Shown here: positions 35,715-44,700 of the stretch, one piece after another | How positions within the stretch are numbered: the first letter of the stretch is position 1 | Layout: every line of letters begins with the position of its first letter | Assembly (NCBI GenBank): GCA_035328405.1 | Contig: DAOLIT010000023.1 | Span: 1-64,000, forward strand | Source: JAEUKA01 sp035328405 | GTDB lineage: Bacteria > Myxococcota_A > Polyangia > Palsa-1104 > JAEUJZ01 | Direction of reading: 5' to 3' | Length of the DNA stretch: 64,000 bases | The notes under the pieces: model-generated | What the model saw: the letters and a program-made list of their open reading frames with translations, nothing else | Told to the model about the DNA's origin: nothing | Databases searched by the model: none | Made by a program: the position numbers and the translations under genes

Positions 35715-38700
35715 GCCGCAATCTCCTTTTGCTATACCTCGTCGGAGAGTCGCCCATTTCCGGTGTCTCGAAAACCGCCCTCATTCGAGCTGTTGAGGAT
35801 GTCCAGAATCTTCGCCGTCTTCTGCCGCCTTCCCGTTGCCTGTCTTGTGATGAGATTCGTCTCGTTGGCCCTGCGTTTTCCGGGGCTGTCGTTTCCCTCA
35901 AACAGGTGTTGGATTACTTCCCCACCCTCTCGTTTCACATTCTTTCGGGACGAGCCACCAACGGAGCCATTCGCAAACAACTCGAACAACAAACCCCCGC
36001 TCGTCGAGTCCGTTACCAAGCCACCGTGATTCCCGATGACGCCCTGCAAACCGAGTTTTTTTGCTTTCTGACCGAGACGCTGGGTGCCGACGAACACGAC
36101 ATTGCGCTCATCACAGAATCTTCGACGGGATATGGACAAGCCGTCATTGCCTCTCAAGCCGGATACGAACCAGGCCCTCTTCCGCCCCACGACCGCGTTT
36201 TTCCCGCGTCGAAAAACCACAAAAGCCAGCACTGTCGGCGCTCGCATTGGCCCAGGCTGACGTTGCCCGTTCCGCTTCACGTCGCGAGGATTCACACAGC
36301 CGAGGCGAACAAAACAACTCCACAGACCAAAACCAATGTGCCCATTCCCGAATTGCTTCCTTCTTTACAAATTCAACCTCTTCCCTCTGTGATAGATGAT
36401 ACGTTGCGCATAGATGTATTTCCAACCTTTTCTCCGCGCACAATCACCATAGCAGAACGATCCCTTGCACATATCCTAAGCACCATTTATGCAGAAAAAG
36501 TCCGTTTCGTCGGAATCATTGCTACAGACATTCAAGACAAGCTCTTTTTGGCGCGTCAAGTAAGATTATTTAGCCCAGATGTGGTTTTATTCACATTTGA
36601 AAGCGATATTCTACTTACACATCCAGACGCCAGATCATATTTGAAAGGGATGCTGGTGGTTTCTCCCTATCCGCTTTTCACAAGAAATCAACAATGGAGC
36701 TATCCATTTCAAGGCCAACGCCAACGCATCCAGTTTTCGAGCGACGCCGACCAAGGTGTATATAATGCAACATTGGCCTTGCTCGGATATTCTGAACAGT
36801 TGATTGAGTATTCACAGGCCGCGCCAGGAATCGACAAACCAACAGGCCGTCCAGCGATCTGGATAAGTGCAATTGGGAATGATACCCTATTCCCACTGGC
36901 ATTCGTGAAGGACTATGATGCAGACGGCTACATATATGAAAACAAAGCTGTCAAGTCAAACCAGTTTGAATATCGTTATTCTCCCTATCAACAGGGTTCC
37001 TTGAATTTTCTTCTTCTGCTCATGGGATTTTTCGGATTGTGGCTTTCAGTCGGCTATTTTTGGCACTATTACTCGACGGAAAAAGCCCCCCCAATCTTGT
37101 TCTCTCCGCTTCGATTTTTCAGACGGAGCAGAATCGCGAGGTCTTTGTTTGATGAGCAATTGGCCGAGCGTGAATTCCGTCGCCAACCAATGTTTTTGCT
37201 GTGTCTTTTCGTACCGGCATGGGTCGCCTATTTCGGTTTTACGACGGTTCATTTTATGCAGTTGAGAGATGGGAATTTAGACGAATTTTTGGATGAAAGG
37301 AGGCTTTCGTTGCTGATTCGCCCTTGGCTCCACATCGGGCATATCGGTGTTTATCAGAATCTCTCGTGGAAAGTGCTGTGTATCGCGGCTTTTTCGGCAT
37401 TTACTCAATTTGTTTTGACTTTGACAATTGCGGACGCTTTTCTTCTAAATCTCTCTCCAAGATGGAGAATTGATTTACAAAAGAGTGTCTCATTGCTGTG
37501 GCAAGGTGCCAGCCGCATATACAAGAGAGCTGTCGTTTCATTCGGTATATTCTTGGTTCTTGTGCTCGTCTCAGCAGTCTTCCTTCTATGGACCATGTTT
37601 GTAAACTATTTACAATTGGATTTCAACCATATGCTGTTTTTGCGTCGAAGTGCGCAACCGGCTTTTGGACTATCGCCGATGATGCCTCTTTTGTTGCTTG
37701 GATTTGGCGTTCAGTTGTTTGGTTATTGTGAATTGGAGCGGATTTATCTACTTGAAAAAGTAGCAACAGTCTACTTGGATCTTCTTGAGGAATTAGAAGG
37801 CGATTATGGTCTTCGCGCAAAGATAACCGAAATTGCAAATCGCCTGGCAAGCCCGTCGTGGTGGGAAATGGCTTGGGGCATTTTGTTGGCGGTTTTGCAA
37901 GCAGCAACAGTGCTGTCCGAATTGGTTACGCTTGAAGTCGCACCGCTGCATTTTTTGTTTCGTTTTCTCATTGCTTTACAAGTCGCAACCATTGGTTTTG
38001 TGTTTTATCGCTTTCTTCGTTTGTGGGCCGTTTTTCGGGAATTTTTGCAGCAACTTGGACACCACCCGCTGTCGCAATCGCTCGATCGTTTGCCCCACAA
38101 GTTCATTCGCAGCCTCGGTGCGCTGTTTTTGGAGGAACTGCCGGAAATGACGCGACGAGAAGCGACGCAGGCGCATTTCCGCATGTTGGTCAACCACATG
38201 GAGCAGCTCGACCCGAAACAAGATCTGAAATTCCTACCACCGGCGGACGCGCAAGACATCGAGACCCTTCTGGAGGATTTGAAAAAGCTCTCTCCCGAGC
38301 TTGCGCGCGAAGGCACACAACGCACCACACCGGTTCCGCTGGATGTTGCCGACGCACAGGTCGTGCGAGCATCGCGACTGGTCACACGAATCCTCAAACG
38401 GTTTTGGCGCGCAAGACCGCTGCCGGGCTCTGTGACCATCGGAAAACCCGGCGAAGCGCAGCTTGCGGTGCGGCCCGGTCCCGATCAGAACACCGTCGAG
38501 GCTTTCGAGCGTCTTTTGCCCGATTCGCTGCACCTGTGGCTGCGCCTCGCCGAGGACTTTTTGGCCATCCAAGTCGTCAGCTACATCAATCGGCTGTTTC
38601 CGCATCTGAGGAACGGTTTGCTGAATGTGACCGTCGGCTTTGTGCTGCTGCTCCTATCGCTCATCGTGTATCCGTTTCAGCCGCAGCGGTATTTGGTGCT

Positions 38701-38950
38701 TCTTTCGACGGTGCTGCTGGTCGTGACCGGGCCGGGAACGATGTACGTGCTGGCGCAAATGAACCGCGACGAAGTTCTGTCGAGAATCGCGAAAAGCCCA
38801 CCTGGAAAACTGACTTGGGACCGCGCCTTTGTTTCGCAAGTCGTGATTTACGGCGTGCTGCCGCTTGTCAGCCTGATTGCGACGCAATTTCCCGAGGTTC
38901 GCGGCGCAGCGTTTTCGTGGATCGAGACGGCGCTGAAAATCCTCAAATAA
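35693..38950 (+). CDS. Large membrane protein, 3' part after assembly gap
   Basis: About 1085 residues. An N-terminal part resembles a ligand-binding two-lobe domain repeated twice: first 'RLVGPAFSGAVVSLKQVLDYFP ... IALITESSTGYGQAVI', then 'VRFVGIIATDIQDKLFLARQVRLFSPDVVLFTFESDILL'. Many membrane segments follow ('LNFLLLLMGFFGLWLSVGYFW', 'MFLLCLFVPAWVAYFGF', 'FGIFLVLVLVSAVFLLW', 'LLNVTVGFVLLLLSLIVYPF', 'LVLLSTVLLVVTGPGTMYVL'), with a cytoplasmic-looking charged block before the last pair. No known family recognised. DNA from about 36.35 to 38.0 kb is clearly AT-richer than the rest of the gene. Confidence 0.75.
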   Translation, partial: TSPPTSPRRNLLLLYLVGESPISGVSKTALIRAVEDVQNLRRLLPPSRCLSCDEIRLVGPAFSGAVVSLKQVLDYFPTLSFHILSGRATNGAIRKQLEQQTPARRVRYQATVIPDDALQTEFFCFLTETLGADEHDIALITESSTGYGQAVIASQAGYEPGPLPPHDRVFPASKNHKSQHCRRSHWPRLTLPVPLHVARIHTAEANKTTPQTKTNVPIPELLPSLQIQPLPSVIDDTLRIDVFPTFSPRTITIAERSLAHILSTIYAEKVRFVGIIATDIQDKLFLARQVRLFSPDVVLFTFESDILLTHPDARSYLKGMLVVSPYPLFTRNQQWSYPFQGQRQRIQFSSDADQGVYNATLALLGYSEQLIEYSQAAPGIDKPTGRPAIWISAIGNDTLFPLAFVKDYDADGYIYENKAVKSNQFEYRYSPYQQGSLNFLLLLMGFFGLWLSVGYFWHYYSTEKAPPILFSPLRFFRRSRIARSLFDEQLAEREFRRQPMFLLCLFVPAWVAYFGFTTVHFMQLRDGNLDEFLDERRLSLLIRPWLHIGHIGVYQNLSWKVLCIAAFSAFTQFVLTLTIADAFLLNLSPRWRIDLQKSVSLLWQGASRIYKRAVVSFGIFLVLVLVSAVFLLWTMFVNYLQLDFNHMLFLRRSAQPAFGLSPMMPLLLLGFGVQLFGYCELERIYLLEKVATVYLDLLEELEGDYGLRAKITEIANRLASPSWWEMAWGILLAVLQAATVLSELVTLEVAPLHFLFRFLIALQVATIGFVFYRFLRLWAVFREFLQQLGHHPLSQSLDRLPHKFIRSLGALFLEELPEMTRREATQAHFRMLVNHMEQLDPKQDLKFLPPADAQDIETLLEDLKKLSPELAREGTQRTTPVPLDVADAQVVRASRLVTRILKRFWRARPLPGSVTIGKPGEAQLAVRPGPDQNTVEAFERLLPDSLHLWLRLAEDFLAIQVVSYINRLFPHLRNGLLNVTVGFVLLLLSLIVYPFQPQRYLVLLSTVLLVVTGPGTMYVLAQMNRDEVLSRIAKSPPGKLTWDRAFVSQVVIYGVLPLVSLIATQFPEVRGAAFSWIETALKILK

Positions 38951-38971
38951 CCTTTGGACAGCGACGGCAAT

Positions 38972-41599
38972 CTACGTCGGAAAGTGCGCCAAACGCGCGG
39001 CATGCTCTCGCAAACGCAACGTTTGTTCTTGATCGTGCTGTTCATCCTGCCAGCCGAGGAACAGCGACGCATCGCATCCCAGACGCCGCAATTCGTTTTC
39101 GGCGAGGTCCATCGCCTCGAAAAGCAGCTCCGGTTTGGCACGCGGGTGCCGAGGGTGCGTCGTCTGAGACTTTTTTGACGGATAAAACGGGTGAATGTTG
39201 AAGTCGAGCGGCAGGCCATACCGACGACAAAGTTCCGCGCCAAAGCGAATCCCGCCCAGCAAGTCTTCGACCGCTGCGTCCGCCGCAACGCCGGGCGGCG
39301 CAAAGACAAGATTCAGCCACAGACCGACCGCATCTCCACTTTCAGCAACGGCTTGTGCCGCGCGTCGAACGGCGTCGAGCGGCATCCGTTTGTTCAACTG
39401 AATCAGCCGCACTTCGTCGTCGGCACTTTCGAGGCCCAATATGATCCGAAGAGCCACGTTCGATGGCAGGCCATCCCGCACGGGCCGCACTCGGTCGCGC
39501 GTCACAAATCCTTCGCGACTGTCGAGAGACAGCATTTTCAGGTTCGGCAACTTCGCCGCCTGCTCGCACAAAAAACGAAGCGCCTCGGGGGACATTTCCT
39601 TCTGCGCCAAAACCGACCCGGAATTGTAAAAAACCAAATGTTCGATGGAAGCCCATTCGCGTCGGTAGTGGTGCTGAAACCACGCCCACCTGTGCGCATG
39701 ATGGGCCGCATCCACTGCATGTCCCTCACCCTCGCCAATGTCACAATGGTTGCATTGTCCCAGGCGATGAAAAGGGCACGCGCCGTCTTTGGCTTCATTC
39801 CCGAACACGAGCGCCAGCCGCTTCCCGTATCGATCTCGCGAAGGCTCGAAACGCAGCGCCGCCGCAGGAGCCGCTTCGACGGAAGGCTCATCCCGCCGCA
39901 CCACCAACACATCGTCGAGAAGCAGCGCATCCACACCGCACTCCGCCACCAAACGCACGGCTTCCCTCGGCATCTCGACGATCGGCTCTTGCACATTCAG
40001 CGACGTGTTGAGCACCATCGGAACGCCCGTCCGCAGAAAAAACCGCTCGATCGCCAAGCGATACACCGACCCATCCTTTGACACGGACTGAGGCCGCGTG
40101 CTCCCGTCCCTGTGAACCACCGCCGCGATCTGGTCCGCGCGGCCTGGTTTCACTGGCACCGCAGCCAACATAAAAGGCAAAAGCAATTCCGCAGCGTCGG
40201 GCACGGACAACCAGTCCTTTGCATGCTCCGCCAGAACCGCCGGGCCAAACGGACGAAAATCCTCACGCCGTTTGATGTCCCGATTGATTCGCTCGCGCAT
40301 CCCATACAGCCTCGGATCGGCCAACAGCGACCGTCCCCCCAACGCACGAGGTCCCACCTCGCACCCGTCTGTGCGGTAAAAACCCACCACCTGTCCTCGG
40401 GCCAATCGTTCCGCGACTTCCTCGGCGGTGTCCGGCACTTTTTGCCACGGCAAACCACAGGTGCGCACCGTTTCGGCCACTTCCTCGGAACTCCGACGCG
40501 GCCCAAGCCGAGCACTCACCTGCAAAAAACGAGGCTGGCCGGGGTGCTGACGATGAAAAAGCGCAAGCGCCGCCCCCAGCGCCGTTCCCGCATCGTGAGC
40601 CGCTGGTTGCACAAACAGTTTGCGAAACACCTGCTCCCGAGCCACACGACCGTTCGCCGCACAATTGAGCGCGACGCCGCCCGCCATGCACACGTTCTCC
40701 AGACCAGTTTCTTGCTTGAGCCAGCGCAGAAGATGCAACAGCGTCTCTTCCGTTCTGTTTTGCAACGCAGCGGCCAAATCCGCACTGGCCTGGCTGGGCG
40801 GTTCGCCTTTGCCACACAACGCCTCGGGCACCGTTCGGGCCACCCAATTCGAGCCTGATTGCCTAAACGCAAATTCGTTCTCATCAACACAAAATGCACC
40901 TGGATTCAAAATTTGTATTGCTTTTGATAGCAAATTTTCATATCTATTTTTGTCTCCATAAGCAGCTAATCCCATTACTTTTGATGCACCATATGGGCCG
41001 AATCCGAGCGCATCCGAAACAACCTCCCACACAAAGCCGAGTGAATGCGGATAAGAAAGCGTGCGAATCGCACACAATTTGTTCTTTTTCCCGCTTCCAA
41101 ACCACGTCGTATCAAATTCCCCGATCCCATCTATCGCCAAAATCGCCGCTTCATCAAAAGGAGACGGATAAAACGCACTGGCGGCATGCGCCACATGATG
41201 CGGAACAAAATGAAACTGAAACCGAGCCGCAGAACCGACGTGGACACGCACAATGTGCTCGATCGACAGCACGTCTGCGACGAAGCGAGTTTCGCCAGAC
41301 TCGCTCCCAAAATCGCCTTTCTTTGGTGATCTATCGCATCCAATGTTTCGCAGTCGCTCGTGAGGCACAAACGGATACGCGATGTGATCCACGTCGGAAA
41401 AGAGAAGCCCAGCGTCCGCCAGACAAATTTCCGCCGCAAGGCTGGGCCACTCCGCTGCGTTGTCGATTCGAGCCGCCTTGCCGTGTCGGACGCGCGAAAG
41501 GCGTTCTTCCTCGACCATGCACGCGACTTTCCCATCGATCAGCAAGCAGGCCGACAGCTCGTGGTACGGCCCCGAGAGACCCAAAATCACGTTCTTCAT
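38972..41599 (-). CDS. NodU-type carbamoyltransferase fused to a radical-SAM-like domain
   Basis: 875 residues. Residues ~1-590 match the NodU/CmcH/TobZ carbamoyltransferase family: 'LGLSGPYHELSACLLIDGKVACMVEEERLSR', metal-binding 'HHVAHAASAFYPS', 'LAIDGIGEF', 'YGASKVMGLAAYG', 'MAGGVALNCAANG' and 'EVGPRALGGRSLLADPR'. These enzymes make carbamoyl-adenylate from carbamoyl phosphate and transfer it to a sugar or antibiotic. Residues ~600-875 resemble an Elp3/TIGR01210-like radical-SAM barrel: Cys608, Cys616, Cys619 (CxxxxxxxCxxC), 'LSLDSREGFVT', 'RIILGLESADDEVRLIQLNKRM'. I know of no standard protein with this pairing. A block of AT-rich DNA (~40855-41110) interrupts the carbamoyltransferase half. 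No substrate gene is adjacent. Confidence 0.8.
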   Translation of the reverse strand: MKNVILGLSGPYHELSACLLIDGKVACMVEEERLSRVRHGKAARIDNAAEWPSLAAEICLADAGLLFSDVDHIAYPFVPHERLRNIGCDRSPKKGDFGSESGETRFVADVLSIEHIVRVHVGSAARFQFHFVPHHVAHAASAFYPSPFDEAAILAIDGIGEFDTTWFGSGKKNKLCAIRTLSYPHSLGFVWEVVSDALGFGPYGASKVMGLAAYGDKNRYENLLSKAIQILNPGAFCVDENEFAFRQSGSNWVARTVPEALCGKGEPPSQASADLAAALQNRTEETLLHLLRWLKQETGLENVCMAGGVALNCAANGRVAREQVFRKLFVQPAAHDAGTALGAALALFHRQHPGQPRFLQVSARLGPRRSSEEVAETVRTCGLPWQKVPDTAEEVAERLARGQVVGFYRTDGCEVGPRALGGRSLLADPRLYGMRERINRDIKRREDFRPFGPAVLAEHAKDWLSVPDAAELLLPFMLAAVPVKPGRADQIAAVVHRDGSTRPQSVSKDGSVYRLAIERFFLRTGVPMVLNTSLNVQEPIVEMPREAVRLVAECGVDALLLDDVLVVRRDEPSVEAAPAAALRFEPSRDRYGKRLALVFGNEAKDGACPFHRLGQCNHCDIGEGEGHAVDAAHHAHRWAWFQHHYRREWASIEHLVFYNSGSVLAQKEMSPEALRFLCEQAAKLPNLKMLSLDSREGFVTRDRVRPVRDGLPSNVALRIILGLESADDEVRLIQLNKRMPLDAVRRAAQAVAESGDAVGLWLNLVFAPPGVAADAAVEDLLGGIRFGAELCRRYGLPLDFNIHPFYPSKKSQTTHPRHPRAKPELLFEAMDLAENELRRLGCDASLFLGWQDEQHDQEQTLRLREHAARLAHFPT

Positions 41600-41728
41600 G
41601 CGGGCATGCTACGAAAAAAACTCGGCGGCAACAGGCGGGGATTGCGACCGATCGAATGGCGATCGCATTTTCGTCTACGGAACGGGATGTGCGTCGCAAG
41701 GAAGCAAAGCGACGTGACGACCGATTTT

Positions 41729-44700
41729 TTAGAACTGGCCGCGCGATTTTCCCTGCGATTGGCTGGCTTTCATGTACTCGACCACTTTTTCTGCGTGCTC
41801 CTTGACGGTCTTGCGGTACGAGTTTTTGTCATCCTCGACGTGTTTCCGCTTTTCCATGCGCAACGCAGAGGCGACATTGGGTTCCAGACGGTCTTTGGGA
41901 TGATCGGGCGACGAGGCCGCAATCCGCTGTTGACCCATCGAGAGCGCAATCATCGTCAGATCGCCCAAATTCAACCGTTCATCCGAACGAGTCGCCGACG
42001 ACGTGGCATGCGAACGAATCGCGTCCAGAAGGCGCGCCGAGGCTGCCGCCTGTCCGCCCGATTTGATCATCGCCGTGACAGCCTCTTGCATGGCCTGTTC
42101 CATGGCCCGCTGCTTTTCCACTTGCTTCGAGCTGTCGTCCGTCGGGCTTTCTCTTCGAGCAGGTTCCGTCGAACTGACCACCGACAACGACGGAGACCGC
42201 GCTGCGACCGCTGTCGAAATTTGCGGCAATTGGGCCCGAGGAGCATCCGTCGGTTCGAGCTTTTCATACGGGCGAAGCTGCTGGATCTGCCGAGGCAATT
42301 CTTGCCAAAGCGGAGTCAATGCCACACCACTTTGTCGCACGGCAGAAACGACTTTCGTCGAGGGTTGCCAATCGCTGGGCAATTGCGACAAGAGCTTCTC
42401 CATCCGCTCGACCTGCTGCATCGCCATGTTGGGCCACAGCGTCGTGCGCATCTCGCCGACTTGTTGCGATTCTCCCATCGCTCGCTGTTTCGGAAAACCA
42501 GAAAGCACTTGTTGCGAAAAGGCGCGCTGCACATCCTCGACGCCACGCCCGGTTTTTCGACCCGTTTCTTGCGGACTTGCGAGCAAGGGAAGAAGCGGCG
42601 TCCCACGCAAATCCAAAGGCGCGCCCGAGGACGAATGCCGATCGAAAAGCTGCTCGGACAAAGTCCTCGGCACAGTCGCAAACTTCGACGGAGAAACCTG
42701 TGTCGCCTGTGGCATCGCATTGCCGAGGAGATTGCCTTGAGACTCGAGCGGGGCCTTCGTCGTCGGTGGAGCCAAAACAGGTTTCGCGCCCCGGATCGAC
42801 AAACCACGTTCTCCCGCCATTTCGGGAAAGAAAAACAAGCCAAAGTCCGTCTGCAACGCCCAACGAGACGGCGCAGTCGCATTCGTCGAATCGGTGCTGG
42901 CAGAACGCTTCGGCAAACTGGCCAAGAGTGGAACGATGTCTTCCCAACCGAACCAAGAACCGTCCACTTGTCGAGACGTTCCCGACCGTTGCGGTCCCAA
43001 AAGGGCCGAAAACAACTCGCTGCGAAGCCCGAGGCCGCCCGTCTGAGCAAACGAAGGAGATCCCACTCCCGTCGGAACAACGCCCACATCCGTGAGGCGC
43101 GCCGACATAGAACCGGTTTGCGTTGGCTCTTTTCGAGTCGTTCCCGTGGCTGACATCGGCTTTTGGCTGGCTGTCTCTCCACGCTTTGCCGTCGGTTTCT
43201 CGTCTTGCGGAATAAAAACCAACCCGCCCGAAACAGACAACCATCGGCCCGTCGGTGCAGCCTCTGCTTCATCCTGCCGACCAGCAAATTCCGTTGCAGT
43301 TTCGACGGACACGATGCCGTGCCGTTTGGCGAACGATTCCGCCGTCGCTGCAAGCCCTCCAGCCAGCAGTCGATCCGGCGCGGCCATCGTCGGGGCCTGC
43401 GGGGTCCGAACGGACGAATCAATTTTTGCCGTCGGTCCCACCTTCGGCCCGCTCACCGCAGAAACAGGCGAAGCTGTCGGCAATTCGAGCACAGGAAGAC
43501 CCAATTCCCGCAACTTCCTCGCGCCTGTTTCCGACGCTGACACCTTCGTAATCAACTGCGCTAGCCATTGTGGCCACAGCGACTTTTCGGACGACACATC
43601 CAGCGTATGCGCAACCGCCGCCGCCGCGCCGGTTCCCACGCCGACATTCGCCGCAAACAACTCGGCGAGCATGCCCAAACCGCCCAAGCCCCTCCACGGA
43701 GCTTCTGGCGTCGTAGCAGCCGCCGAACCCGCCGAAAACGCAGCCCTTTCGTCAAGCAGCGGCGCGGGCACAAACGCTTGCCTTGCCGTCGGTCTCGCGT
43801 GCTCGATTGAAATCGCCGACGATGCAACATCGGTGTTTCCCACCGTCACTTTTTGCTGTTGCTCCGTCGGCAAACCCCCTTTTTCTGCCTGGATTCGTTG
43901 CGGAACAGACGATTTTCGGTCCTTGCGCGCCGCATCCTCCGTCGCTGTCGGAATCGGGTCATACACAAAAGACAAACCGGAAGGCCCTATCGCCCAACGA
44001 CTTCCCGTCTCACCCGTTGCCCCCGAACCCGAAGACGGCCTAGAAACCGCGTGCTCGAAAGCCGACGAAAGCCTTGCCGACATTCCCGGCGCACGATGCC
44101 AATGACCCAATGCACTTTCCGTCGGTGCATTCCACGCGCCAAAGACTTTCCGCGCGAGCGCCTCGCTGCGCAACGAAAGAGCACCCAGCGAGAGTGTTCC
44201 CGGCGTGAACGAAGTCACCGGCGCGCTTGTCGCTGGCTCGACAGTACCGGGCCCTGCTGCTGGCACCTGTGCAACCGCTTGAGACTGAGCAGAAAATGCT
44301 GCGCGTTCGTCGAAAATCGATGTCGGTGCAGGCTGCGGCGACAGCAAAGCCGGTCTCACAAATGGCGTCTGCGCGAACTTGCCATCCGTGAGGGCTTCTG
44401 CGGAAGACGCTTTCGCCTTCGACGTTGGCTGTGACTGCGACGTTGACTGCGACGGAAGCGACTGCCTCGCTACCGTGTACGGCTCGGGCGCAAACGGCAA
44501 CCCCGATGAATGCTCAAAACGCGACTGCATGCGCTCAGAGGCCCCCATCGAGGTGTATCCAAGTTCCTGAGGCCGCGCCACGCCGTGGTCACGAGCAAAA
44601 GCCTCACTCTGTGCGCCGACGGCACCCAGAGACAGTCCCAATGCACTCCGCCGACCAAAACGTCCCTCTTCGGACTGGAATCGAACGGGCGACTCAACAG

